Shown: positions 25,843 through 34,055 of the stretch, piece after piece
Layout of the letters: each line of letters begins with the position of its first letter
How positions within the stretch are numbered: position 1 is the first letter of the stretch
Assembly (NCBI RefSeq): GCF_040362915.1
Contig: NZ_AP029612.1
Location: 2,852,001-2,916,000, forward strand
DNA from: Sediminibacterium sp. KACHI17
GTDB lineage: Bacteria; Bacteroidota; Bacteroidia; Chitinophagales; Chitinophagaceae
Length of the DNA stretch: 64,000 nucleotides
Direction: 5' to 3'
Notes under the pieces: generated by a model
Seen by the model: only the letters and a program-made list of their open reading frames with translations
Database searches by the model: none
Told to the model about the DNA's origin: nothing
Program-made: the position numbers and the translations under genes

Positions 25843-28674
25843 ATGGCTACAAAGACGAAACAACGTGTTCTCAGCGGAAAGGATAATGGAGATAACATTC
25901 TGGTGAAAGGAGCCAGGATGCATAATCTTAAAAATGTTACGGTAGCTTTTCCTCGTAATAAACTCATCGTAGTGACCGGTGTATCCGGAAGTGGTAAATC
26001 TTCCTTGACCATCGATACTTTATTTGCGGAAGGTCAAAGACGTTATGCCGAAAGCTTGAGCGCATATGCACGGCAGTTCATGGCTAGAATGGTAAAGCCT
26101 GATGTTGATTATATCAAAGGTCTTTGTCCTGCTATTGCCATTGAACAAAAAGTCATAACCAGAACACCCAGAAGTACGGTGGGGAGTATGACCGAGATCT
26201 ATGATTACCTGCGTTTATTATATGCACGTACAGGGAAAACCATTTCTCCCATCAGTGGCAAAGAGGTAAAAAAAGATGATGTTTCAGATGTTGTATCTTT
26301 TGTAAAAAAACTTCCCCATGGAACTAAGGTTGTCATATTGGTACCCTTTAAACAACATGCCAACCGAGATACACGTGAAGAGCTGAATATCCTCATGCAG
26401 AAAGGTTTTTCGCGGATATGGAGTAAAGCAGGAGCAGGTCAGATACTTCGTATCGAAGAGCTGACTGAAATGGACGATAAAAATTTACAGAAAGCTATTC
26501 CAAATAATAAGTCAGGTAAGCAAGCCACTTATGTATTGATCGACCGAATGGTAGTGAAAGACTTTGAAGAAGAAGATCTACACCGTTTATCGGACTCAGT
26601 GAATACTGCTTTTTATGAAGGTGATGGAGAAATGATCATTGAAGTAGATGGAGATCATCTGCATCATTTCAGTAATCGTTTTGAATTGGATGGGATCGTA
26701 TTTGAAGAACCGGTGCCTAATCTTTTTTCCTTTAATAATCCATATGGTGCCTGTCCGGTTTGTGAAGGATTCAGTCAGGTATTAGGTATTGATACCGATC
26801 TGGTGATTCCTGATCGAAGACTCAGTGTGTATGAAAGTGCAGTTGCTCCATGGAAGGGTGAGAAATTGAGCTGGTGGAAAGAACAGTTTATCAAAGGTGC
26901 TTCTAAAGTTGGATTCCCCATACATAAGCCCATTGCAGAACTGACCAAAGAGCAATACCAGCAATTATGGAAAGGCGTTGGAGGCGCTTATGGTATTGAC
27001 GATTTCTTTAAAGATGTTGAACAGAATTTATACAAAGTGCAGTTCAGGGTTTTATTGAGTCGTTATCGTGGTAGGACTACATGTACAGCTTGTGAAGGAT
27101 ATCGATTGCGTAAAGAAGCATTGTATGTTAAAGTAGGCGGCAAGCATATTGGTGAGCTCTGTGAATGGCAGGTTCGTGATTTAAAAAATTGGTTCAATGA
27201 GCTGGTATTGTCTGAAAATGATCAGCAGATCGCAAAAAGGATCCTGATTGAAATTCATCAGCGCTTACAAACTTTATTGGATGTAGGCTTGGGTTATCTC
27301 ACTTTGAACCGTTTGGCCAACTCTCTTAGCGGTGGGGAAAGTCAGCGTATCCAGCTAACAAGAAGTTTAGGTAGCAACCTCACCAACTCTTTATATATTT
27401 TGGATGAGCCTTCCATTGGTCTTCATTCCAGAGATACAGAAAGACTGATCAGTGTATTGATGTCTTTGCGTGATCTTGGTAACACGGTGGTTGTTGTGGA
27501 GCATGATGAGATGATGATGCGTGAAGCAGATCATATTATTGATATGGGACCACTGGCTTCCCACTTAGGTGGTGAAGTAGTTGCTGAGGGCGATTACGAT
27601 TTGATCACGAATCATCCGGAAAGTCTAACGGGTAAATACCTCACCGGAAAATTAAAAATTGAAGCTCCGGACAAAGTACGGAAATGGAACCGCTCCATCA
27701 TTGTTGAAGGTGCTGCTCAGAATAATCTTAAAAATATCACCGTCACATTTCCGCTGAATACACTTTGTGTGGTGAGTGGTGTGAGTGGCAGTGGTAAGAC
27801 CACATTGGTAAAGCAGGTATTATATCCTGCCCTCAAAAAATTAAAGGGGGAGCCGGCAGAGAAAGTAGGGTTACATAATAAGATCAGTGGAGATACTGAT
27901 TATATTTCTCAAATAGAGTTGGTAGATCAAAATCCGATCGGTAAATCATCCAGAAGCAATCCCATTACTTATATCAAAGCGTATGATACCATACGTGATC
28001 TTTATTCCAAGCAGCCTCTGGCAAAAATGCGTGGGTTTCAAGCCAAACATTTTTCTTTCAACGTAGACGGAGGAAGATGTGATGCTTGTAAAGGGGAAGG
28101 AGAACAGATTGTTGAAATGCAGTTCCTCGCAGATGTACATCTGACCTGTGATGTATGTAATGGTAAGAGATTCAAAGAAGAGGTATTGGAAGTGCAGTAT
28201 AAAGGGAAAAATATTTTTGATATCCTGGATATGAGTGTGGATGATGCGATTGATTTCTTTGCTGATGAAAAAAATATCAAGACAGCCATACAACCTTTAC
28301 AGGATGTGGGCTTGGGATATATCAAACTTGGACAAAGCAGTGATACACTGAGTGGCGGGGAAGCCCAGCGAGTAAAGCTGGCGAGCTTTCTGGGTAAAGG
28401 AAAGGGCGTGGGGCATATGTTATTCATTTTTGATGAACCTACTACAGGACTTCATTTCCATGATATCAAAAAATTACTGGCATCATTTCAGGCTTTGATC
28501 GAACAAGGACATTCATTGATCGTGATCGAACATAATACTGATGTGATCAGATCTGCGGACTGGTTAATTGATATGGGGCCTGAAGCCGGTGATGCAGGAG
28601 GACAAGTGGTTTATGCCGGTATTCCAGAAGGGATCAAAAAAGTGAAAGAAAGTTATACGGGAAAGTTTCTATAA
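25843..28674 (+). CDS. uvrA: UvrABC excinuclease subunit A
   Basis: The 943-residue protein is the damage-recognition ATPase of nucleotide excision repair. Two ABC modules are visible: Walker A GVSGSGKSS near residue 45 and GVSGSGKTT near 645; signature motifs LSGGESQRIQL near 495 and LSGGEAQRVKL near 840; and zinc-binding Cys pairs CPVCEG (about 303) and CTACEG (about 415), then CDACKGEGE and CDVCNGKRF (about 745-775). Length and order are standard. It dimerises, loads UvrB on DNA and is cytoplasmic. It is monocistronic and ends in a bidirectional terminator. Confidence 0.97.
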   Translation: MATKTKQRVLSGKDNGDNILVKGARMHNLKNVTVAFPRNKLIVVTGVSGSGKSSLTIDTLFAEGQRRYAESLSAYARQFMARMVKPDVDYIKGLCPAIAIEQKVITRTPRSTVGSMTEIYDYLRLLYARTGKTISPISGKEVKKDDVSDVVSFVKKLPHGTKVVILVPFKQHANRDTREELNILMQKGFSRIWSKAGAGQILRIEELTEMDDKNLQKAIPNNKSGKQATYVLIDRMVVKDFEEEDLHRLSDSVNTAFYEGDGEMIIEVDGDHLHHFSNRFELDGIVFEEPVPNLFSFNNPYGACPVCEGFSQVLGIDTDLVIPDRRLSVYESAVAPWKGEKLSWWKEQFIKGASKVGFPIHKPIAELTKEQYQQLWKGVGGAYGIDDFFKDVEQNLYKVQFRVLLSRYRGRTTCTACEGYRLRKEALYVKVGGKHIGELCEWQVRDLKNWFNELVLSENDQQIAKRILIEIHQRLQTLLDVGLGYLTLNRLANSLSGGESQRIQLTRSLGSNLTNSLYILDEPSIGLHSRDTERLISVLMSLRDLGNTVVVVEHDEMMMREADHIIDMGPLASHLGGEVVAEGDYDLITNHPESLTGKYLTGKLKIEAPDKVRKWNRSIIVEGAAQNNLKNITVTFPLNTLCVVSGVSGSGKTTLVKQVLYPALKKLKGEPAEKVGLHNKISGDTDYISQIELVDQNPIGKSSRSNPITYIKAYDTIRDLYSKQPLAKMRGFQAKHFSFNVDGGRCDACKGEGEQIVEMQFLADVHLTCDVCNGKRFKEEVLEVQYKGKNIFDILDMSVDDAIDFFADEKNIKTAIQPLQDVGLGYIKLGQSSDTLSGGEAQRVKLASFLGKGKGVGHMLFIFDEPTTGLHFHDIKKLLASFQALIEQGHSLIVIEHNTDVIRSADWLIDMGPEAGDAGGQVVYAGIPEGIKKVKESYTGKFL

Positions 28675-28677
28675 AAA

Positions 28678-28711
28678 ATAAAGCCACAGATTGCTGTGGC
28701 TTTATTTTTTT
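28678..28711. terminator. Bidirectional terminator between uvrA and the DUF4293 gene
   Basis: A near-perfect stem (ATAAAGCCACA with TGTGGCTTTAT) has a short loop and is flanked by A-rich and T-rich runs, so it can stop both converging transcripts. Confidence 0.9.
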
Positions 28712-28721
28712 AAATCTAGTT

Positions 28722-29129
28722 TTATCTCAATCGGTCTACACTTTTTACCAGTTTCTCATCTTTATTAATTCCAAGAATAGCCATCAGAAAAAAGATCGGT
28801 ACCGCGAAGCTGAATACAGCGCTTAATGCAATTGCGCCGGTATCATATTTCTTGGTGAAGACGAAGTACAAAACAATATTCAATATACTTACTGCCATTC
28901 CGGCTAAAGCTATTTTCAACTGTAAAGGTCTGTTGTTATACAAAAAGATCGATACGAGCGCAACAATGGCAGCGGCGATTGTAAGAATGAGTAATAAAAG
29001 ATGACTCATCGCTGAAAATTCTTCAGCTGGTGCTGCACCAACGCTACCCACATAATAAGGCATTTTCAAAGTTGCGAACCCGCAAATGGATGCTGCCAGC
29101 AACCACAATGATTGTACACGTTGTATCAT
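28722..29129 (-). CDS. DUF4293 family membrane protein
   Basis: The 135-residue protein opens MIQRVQSLWLLAA, the hallmark of the DUF4293 family of Bacteroidota, and has four membrane segments (about 7-25, 42-63, 71-92 and 98-120) with a charged C-terminus. Its function is not known. It is convergent with uvrA and lies 71 bp downstream of glyA on the same strand. Confidence 0.85.
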   Translation of the reverse strand: MIQRVQSLWLLAASICGFATLKMPYYVGSVGAAPAEEFSAMSHLLLLILTIAAAIVALVSIFLYNNRPLQLKIALAGMAVSILNIVLYFVFTKKYDTGAIALSAVFSFAVPIFFLMAILGINKDEKLVKSVDRLR

Positions 29130-29200
29130 AATATTTCTTTTAGCGAAAAATTCTTTTAATAAACAGACTGTATTCTTGTCTCTTTCTTCTTGAATCTTTC

Positions 29201-30481
29201 TTATGACATTTCAGGATACAATGTGAACTGAGACATAAACTCATTCACTTGTTTTTTGATATCCTTCAATTTTCCTTCATCATCAGCATTCATGAGTGCC
29301 TGATCAATTGAGTTCACTACGAACTCCATATCTTTTTCGATCATACCACGAGTGGTGATCGCAGCAACACCAAATCGAATCCCCGATGTAACAAAAGCAC
29401 TCTTATCATCATAAGGTACCATGTTTTTATTAGCGGTGATATCTGCATGTCCGAGTACCTGTTCTGCTTTTTTACCACTGATATTTTTATTTCTCAGATC
29501 GATCAACATCAAGTGATTGTCTGTACCACCGCTGATGATTTGATAACCACGATCCACAAAAGCTTTTGCCATGGCTTGCGCATTTTTCTGCACTTGCTGT
29601 TGATAGGTCAAAAACTCATCAGTCAAAATTTCTCCAAATGCAATGGCTTTAGCGGCGATCACATGTTCTAACGGACCACCTTGTGTGCCGGGAAATACAG
29701 CCATGTCAATGAGATTACTCATCATGCGTAGATTTCCTTTTACATCTTTCAAACCAAATGGGTTTTCGGTGTCTTTTTTCATCATGATCACCCCGCCTCT
29801 TGGTCCACGCAAAGTCTTATGTGTAGTAGAAGTAACAAAATGACAATGATCAAAAGGATAAGATAATAGTCCTTTTGCAATTAATCCGGCAGGATGTGCA
29901 ATATCTGCTAATACAAATGCACCTACCTCGTCAGCTACTTTGCGAATACGTGCATAATCCCAATCGCGGCTATAGGCACTGGCACCACAAATGATCAGTT
30001 TGGGTTTTACAGTTCTTGCTTTTTCCTCTAGCATTTCATAATCTACCAATCCATCTTCTCTTTTCACACCATAAAAGTGCGGCTCATACAATTTACCACT
30101 GAAGTTCACTGGTGATCCGTGTGTGAGGTGTCCACCCATGCTCAAATCAAGTCCTAAAATTTTATCACCCGGTTGGAGTATTGCCAACATCAATGCCGCA
30201 TTGGCTTGGGCACCACTATGTGGTTGTACGTTGGCATATTCAATATTGAAAATTTGTTTAAGTCTATCGATCGCTAATTGTTCTGTTTGATCCACAATTT
30301 CACAACCGCCATAATATCTTCTTCCCGGATACCCCTCGGCATATTTATTGGTCATTACATTACCCATGGCCTGCATCACCTGTAAACTGGTAAAATTCTC
30401 TGAAGCGATCAGTTCAATGCCACGACGTTGACGTTCTAATTCTTGTTTAATGAGATCGAATACGAGGGTATCTCTTTGCAT
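29201..30481 (-). CDS. glyA: Serine hydroxymethyltransferase
   Basis: The 426-residue PLP enzyme interconverts serine and glycine and loads tetrahydrofolate with a one-carbon unit, linking to folD in this window. Seen are [11 protein letters not shown] near residue 22, [13 protein letters not shown] near 48, HSGAQAN near 90, DIAHPAGL near 200 and the lysine motif [12 protein letters not shown] with the PLP lysine near 228. ATG 30481 is preferred: the frame stays open for 60 bp upstream, but that stretch contains the promoter box and begins in the 7-nt repeat array. Length matches bacterial GlyA. Confidence 0.96.
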   Translation of the reverse strand: MQRDTLVFDLIKQELERQRRGIELIASENFTSLQVMQAMGNVMTNKYAEGYPGRRYYGGCEIVDQTEQLAIDRLKQIFNIEYANVQPHSGAQANAALMLAILQPGDKILGLDLSMGGHLTHGSPVNFSGKLYEPHFYGVKREDGLVDYEMLEEKARTVKPKLIICGASAYSRDWDYARIRKVADEVGAFVLADIAHPAGLIAKGLLSYPFDHCHFVTSTTHKTLRGPRGGVIMMKKDTENPFGLKDVKGNLRMMSNLIDMAVFPGTQGGPLEHVIAAKAIAFGEILTDEFLTYQQQVQKNAQAMAKAFVDRGYQIISGGTDNHLMLIDLRNKNISGKKAEQVLGHADITANKNMVPYDDKSAFVTSGIRFGVAAITTRGMIEKDMEFVVNSIDQALMNADDEGKLKDIKKQVNEFMSQFTLYPEMS

Positions 30482-30497
30482 GATGAAGTATTTGATG

Positions 30498-30527
30498 CAA
30501 ATATAAGCCAAGAGGGGCAAGGTACAA
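30498..30527 (-). promoter_or_regulatory. glyA promoter (TTG-N19-TATATTTG)
   Basis: On the minus strand TATATTTG (30505-30498) lies 16 bp before the ATG, and TTG (30527-30525) is 19 bp further up, the usual Bacteroidota spacing. The TTG belongs to one unit of the 7-nt repeat array. Confidence 0.5.
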
Positions 30528-30621
30528 GCTACAAGCCACAAGCTACAAGTAGTTAATAAATTAGCACTTGATCACATACATAAATACTTGCAGCATGCAG
30601 CTTGGGGCTTGCAGCTTAAAT
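30515..30621. repeat. Inverted pair of 7-nt-period arrays (CTTGNAG family, copy 1)
   Basis: The left array (30515-30549) is five 7-mers ending CAAG. The right array (30587-30621) is five 7-mers related to CTTGNAG, so the two are inverted copies separated by 37 bp. It fills the divergent spacer between glyA and the nucleotidyltransferase gene and could fold into a long imperfect hairpin. Confidence 0.8.
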
Positions 30622-30632
30622 TTCCACACTAC

Positions 30633-30662
30633 TTGCCCAATGACCAGATTTTCCTATTTTCG
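30633..30662 (+). promoter_or_regulatory. Promoter of the nucleotidyltransferase gene
   Basis: TTG (30633-30635), 19 bp, then TATTTTCG (30655-30662), one base from TAnnTTTG. The start codon is about 80 bp downstream. Confidence 0.4.
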
Positions 30663-30741
30663 ACCTCTTGATGAGTAAGACCGCTTCAGGTTGGAGCTGT
30701 TGTAAGCATTGTGCGAATGGACTCATCAAAAAATATCTCCC

Positions 30742-31734
30742 ATGAAAGCAATCATACCAGTAGCGGGTGCAGGTACTAAACTAAGACCGCATACTTATAC
30801 ACAACCTAAAGCGTTGATTCCTATTGCAGGGAAAACCATTCTTAGTTATATCGTTGATCAACTTCGAGAAGCTGGTATCAATGAGTTCATTTTTATCGTT
30901 GGATATCTGGGTGAAAAAATTCAGGATTATGTGAAGCAAACCTATCCTGATATGACCGCACATTTTGTGTTTCAGAATGAACGTCAGGGTACCGGTCATG
31001 CGATTGAATTGACCAGAAATATCGTTGGACAAGATGAGGTATTTGTTGCTTTAGGGGATACTATTTGTGAGTATGATGTAAAAGAAGTGGTGAATAGTCC
31101 TTACAGTATGCTCGGCATCAAAAAAGTAGATGACCCGAGAAATTTTGGAGTAGCATCGATCGGTGATGATGGATTTATCGAGCAAGTCGTAGAAAAACCT
31201 GCTATCCCGAAAAGCAATATGGCATTGGTAGGGTTATACAAGATCAAAGAGACCCATTTCCTATTTGAATGTTTACATCACCTGTTTACACAGGATATTA
31301 AAACCTATGGTGAATATAATCTGACAGATGCATTGGATTGTATGATCAAGCGTGGTGCAAAGTTTCAATCATTCAAAGTGAAAAATTGGTTTGATTGTGG
31401 TAAGAAAGAAACTTTACTGGAGAGTAATGCTACTTTGCTAAAAAAATTCGGAGGCAATATTGTCGATGGACACGATTTTAAAGACACGATCATCATTCCA
31501 CCGGTTAGTATAGCGCCGGGTTGTGATATCTCAAATGCAATTATAGGTCCACACGTAGCCATTGGAGCCAACACCACGATCAAACACTCTATTGTACGCG
31601 ATAGTATCATCGGATCTTATACCAATCTTTATGAAGTGGTCCTGGACAACTCCCTCATCGGCAGTGATGCCTCAGTCAAAGGACTCAGTCGTAGTTTGAA
31701 TATTGGGGATAATACGGAGATTGATTTTGGGTAG
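30742..31734 (+). CDS. Sugar-phosphate nucleotidyltransferase (NDP-sugar synthase type)
   Basis: The 330-residue protein starts with the nucleotide-binding loop AGAGTKLRPHTYTQPKAL, then FIVGYLGEKIQDYV near residue 53, ALGDTI near 105 and EKPAIPKSNMALVGLYK near 150. From about 235 comes a left-handed beta-helix of hexapeptide repeats. Relatives activate sugar 1-phosphates to NDP-sugars for envelope glycans; glucose-1-phosphate thymidylyl- or uridylyltransferase is likely, but the sugar cannot be fixed. I chose ATG 30742 because the family loop begins there. The loop has Lys where many relatives have Arg. The stop codon lies in a 7-nt repeat array. Confidence 0.88.
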   Translation: MKAIIPVAGAGTKLRPHTYTQPKALIPIAGKTILSYIVDQLREAGINEFIFIVGYLGEKIQDYVKQTYPDMTAHFVFQNERQGTGHAIELTRNIVGQDEVFVALGDTICEYDVKEVVNSPYSMLGIKKVDDPRNFGVASIGDDGFIEQVVEKPAIPKSNMALVGLYKIKETHFLFECLHHLFTQDIKTYGEYNLTDALDCMIKRGAKFQSFKVKNWFDCGKKETLLESNATLLKKFGGNIVDGHDFKDTIIIPPVSIAPGCDISNAIIGPHVAIGANTTIKHSIVRDSIIGSYTNLYEVVLDNSLIGSDASVKGLSRSLNIGDNTEIDFG

Positions 31735-31765
31735 CAGATGGCTAATAGGTCATGGCATATGGGTA
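31731..31765. repeat. 7-nt-period array (ATRGCTN family, copy 1)
   Basis: Five 7-mers in register run from 31731 to 31765 and share an ATRGSTN-like word. The array starts at the stop codon (31732-31734) of the nucleotidyltransferase gene. No hairpin with a T tail is formed. Confidence 0.6.
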
Positions 31766-31822
31766 TAAATACTAAGTAGAAATGCGTATCCGATAAATAG
31801 GAATGGTTACTAATTTTATCCA

Positions 31823-32176
31823 ATGGCATTTCGATTTGAAGGATTACAAATATGGAATCAAGCACTGCAATTATCTGTCGAAGTAAATGACTTAGCAAAA
31901 ACGTTTCCATCATTTGAACTTCATAGTTTGTCAAGTCAAATCAGACGAGCCTCAGATTCAGTTGTTTTAAACATAGCAGAAGGGTCAACGGGTCAAAGTA
32001 AATTAGAGTTTTGTCGCTTTCTCAGATATGCACTTCGATCCGGTATTGAAGTGGTTTCTTGTATTTTTATAGCCAGAGAGAAAGGGTATCTTTCAGAAGA
32101 TGTCTTTCGACAATTTTATATCAAGTATGAACATTTATGTAAGATGATCACGAATTTTCAAAAATCACTTCAATAA
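31823..32176 (+). CDS. Four-helix-bundle protein (S23/IVP family)
   Basis: The 117-residue protein fits the bacterial four-helix-bundle family: start FEGLQIWNQAL, LSSQIRRASDSVVLNIAEGS near residue 36, and FLRYALRSGIEVVS near 67. Members were first seen in intervening sequences of 23S rRNA genes but also occur as free genes in many Bacteroidota, and their role is unknown. No rRNA is nearby, so this is a stand-alone copy. It is bracketed by two ATRGCTN-type repeat arrays (31731-31765 and 32174-32208), which suggests insertion as a cassette (inference). Confidence 0.88.
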   Translation: MAFRFEGLQIWNQALQLSVEVNDLAKTFPSFELHSLSSQIRRASDSVVLNIAEGSTGQSKLEFCRFLRYALRSGIEVVSCIFIAREKGYLSEDVFRQFYIKYEHLCKMITNFQKSLQ

Positions 32177-32208
32177 CTATATGCTATGAGCCATAAGCTA
32201 TTAACTAA
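32174..32208. repeat. 7-nt-period array (ATRGCTN family, copy 2, inverted)
   Basis: Five 7-mers in register, inverted relative to copy 1. The array spans the stop codon of the four-helix-bundle gene (32174-32176) and the first codons of the next gene (ATG 32186). Confidence 0.6.
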
Positions 32209-33151
32209 CAGACTTACTAACCTATTCACCACCCGCTATCCCATCATTCAAGCGGGAATGATATGGGCGAGTGGGTGGAGATTGGCGAGTGCGGTGAGCA
32301 ATGCGGGGGGATTGGGTTTGTTGGGTGCAGGAAGTATGTATCCGGATGTATTACGTGAGCATATTCAAAAATGTAAGCTGGCGACTGATCAGCCATTTGG
32401 TGTCAATGTGCCGTTATTGTATCCAGATATTGATCAGTTGATGAATATCATTGTTGAAGAAAAAGTACCGATCGTTTTTACGAGTGCGGGTAATCCTAAA
32501 ACATGGACAGGATTTTTGAAGGATAAGGGAATTAAAGTAGTACATGTTGTGAGCAGCAGCAAGTTTGCTAAAAAAGCTGAAGAAGCAGGCTGTGATGCAG
32601 TTGTAGCAGAAGGGTTTGAAGCTGGTGGACATAATGGTCGTGAAGAAACTACTACCATGGTCTTGATACCAGCGGTACGTGCAGCTGTTAATATTCCTGT
32701 AATAGCGGCAGGAGGTATTGCAACCGGTACACAAATGTTGGCTGCAGTGGTATTGGGAGCAGACGGTGTTCAGGTGGGTAGTCGGTTTGTGTGTACGCCG
32801 GAAGCTTCATCGCATCCTTCATTCAAACAAGCGATCGTGGAAGCGGGGGAAGGTGATACACAATTGGCCATGAAAAAAGTAGTTCCTGTACGATTATTGA
32901 AAAATAAATTCGCAGAAGAAATCAAATCTGCAGAGTTGCGTGGTGCTTCAGAAGAAGAATTGAAACAAATACTAGGCAGAGCTAGGGCTAAAAAAGGAAT
33001 GTTTGAAGGTGATATGGAAGAAGGTGAACTTGAGATCGGACAAGTAAGTTCACTGATTCATGAGATCAAACCTGCTTCAGCAATTGTCGAAGAGATGATC
33101 AATGAGTATCATATGCGACTACAACAATTGGTTCAATTCGACCCAAAATAA
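32186..33151 (+). CDS. Nitronate monooxygenase family protein
   Basis: The 321-residue FMN-binding TIM barrel resembles nitronate monooxygenases (2-nitropropane dioxygenase family): YPIIQAGMIW near residue 18, GLGLLGAGSM near 42, FTSAGNPKTW near 96, a catalytic-site stretch EGFEAGGHNGRE near 142, AAGGIATGTQM near 173 and GADGVQVGSRFVCTPE near 190. Known members oxidise alkyl nitronates; some relatives are enoyl-ACP reductases of the FabK type, so the substrate is uncertain. The first nine residues are encoded by the repeat array 32174-32208; a later start is not available before the fold begins. Confidence 0.85.
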   Translation: MSHKLLTNRLTNLFTTRYPIIQAGMIWASGWRLASAVSNAGGLGLLGAGSMYPDVLREHIQKCKLATDQPFGVNVPLLYPDIDQLMNIIVEEKVPIVFTSAGNPKTWTGFLKDKGIKVVHVVSSSKFAKKAEEAGCDAVVAEGFEAGGHNGREETTTMVLIPAVRAAVNIPVIAAGGIATGTQMLAAVVLGADGVQVGSRFVCTPEASSHPSFKQAIVEAGEGDTQLAMKKVVPVRLLKNKFAEEIKSAELRGASEEELKQILGRARAKKGMFEGDMEEGELEIGQVSSLIHEIKPASAIVEEMINEYHMRLQQLVQFDPK

Positions 33152-33183
33152 AACCTCCGCAATGTGAATCATAGCGGAGGTTT
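33151..33183 (-). terminator. Terminator of the SDR gene
   Basis: AAACCTCCGC (33151-33160) pairs with GCGGAGGTTT (33174-33183). Read on the minus strand, the stem is followed by TTTTATTTT, placing it after the SDR stop. It also lies just after the convergent nitronate monooxygenase gene. Confidence 0.8.
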
Positions 33184-33198
33184 CAAGTAGAATATTTT

Positions 33199-33954
33199 TT
33201 ACTTATGTAAATAGTAGGAGTTGGCCTGTGATGTGCAGGTCACTACGAGATCATTGATACAAACATGTTCCGGTAAGGTTGCAGCATACAAAGTGATATT
33301 GGCAATATCTTCTGGCTGTAATGCCTGGTATCCGTCATAAACGGCATCGGCTTTAGATGCATCTCCTTTAAATCTTACGATCGAGAATTCTGTTTCGGCT
33401 GCACCGGGATGTATGGCTGTTACTTTTATACGATGTGGTAAAAGATCTATTCTCATTGCTTTACTGATCGCATCCACCGCATGTTTGCTGGCGCAGTATG
33501 CATTCCCGTCTTTGTATACTTCCTTACCTGCTGTAGAACCAATATTGATGATATGACCTTTCTTTTTGCTGATCATAAAAGGAATGACCGCTTTGGTTAC
33601 ATACATCAATCCTTTTACATTGGTATCGATCATCGTATCCCAGTCATCCAAGTTGGCGTTTTCAAAACTATCTCTGCCCAATGCAAGACCGGCATTATTC
33701 ACCAGTATATCGATTGCTTGCCATTCAGCAGGCAGTTGGCTCAATGTATCGGTCACTGTTTTCCGGTCTTGTACATCAAAAGCCAATGACAAAACCTTAA
33801 TAGTATATTTTGCTTCTAGATCAGATGCTATGGTATCTAATCTGTCTTTTCTTCTACCTGTAATGATACAGTTCCATCCAGCTGCGGCAAACGTATAGGC
33901 AATAGCTTTTCCAAAACCTGATGTAGCTCCGGTAATGAGTATGATTTTTTTCAT
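33199..33954 (-). CDS. SDR-family NADP-dependent oxidoreductase
   Basis: The 251-residue protein is a classical short-chain dehydrogenase close to the YdfG/3-hydroxy acid dehydrogenase group. Motifs are TGATSGFGKA near residue 8, the NADP-selecting GRRKDRLD near 36, NNAGLALG near 85, the catalytic Ser in INIGSTAG and the pair YCASK near 152, with HPGAAETEFS near 180. YdfG oxidises L-allo-threonine and related 3-hydroxy acids; whether this one does is unproven. A TAACTTTG promoter box stands only 4 bp before the ATG, which implies a leaderless message. Confidence 0.92.
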   Translation of the reverse strand: MKKIILITGATSGFGKAIAYTFAAAGWNCIITGRRKDRLDTIASDLEAKYTIKVLSLAFDVQDRKTVTDTLSQLPAEWQAIDILVNNAGLALGRDSFENANLDDWDTMIDTNVKGLMYVTKAVIPFMISKKKGHIINIGSTAGKEVYKDGNAYCASKHAVDAISKAMRIDLLPHRIKVTAIHPGAAETEFSIVRFKGDASKADAVYDGYQALQPEDIANITLYAATLPEHVCINDLVVTCTSQANSYYLHK

Positions 33955-33958
33955 AGTG

Positions 33959-33966
33959 CAAAGTTA
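33959..33966 (-). promoter_or_regulatory. -7 box of the SDR gene (TAACTTTG)
   Basis: TAACTTTG on the minus strand ends 4 bp before the SDR ATG, so transcription would begin at or next to the start codon. Confidence 0.45.
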
Positions 33967-33975
33967 AGGTGGTGG

Positions 33976-34003
33976 ATAGCTAATAGGTCATTGCGTATAG
34001 TAA
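33976..34003. repeat. 7-nt-period array (ATRGCTN family, copy 3)
   Basis: Four 7-mers in register (33976-34003) match copy 1 closely, including a shared GCTAATAGGTCAT. It lies between the SDR start and the CHU_C gene end. A weaker, inverted stretch may follow at about 34035-34056. Confidence 0.6.
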
Positions 34004-34055
34004 AAAATGAAGATGTTGATTCTTGGGTTCTTCCATTAGGATGAACCATTCGCTA

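Noticed and set aside
30515..30621. CRISPR array
   Set aside because: The unit is 7 nt with no spacers, and no cas genes are present.
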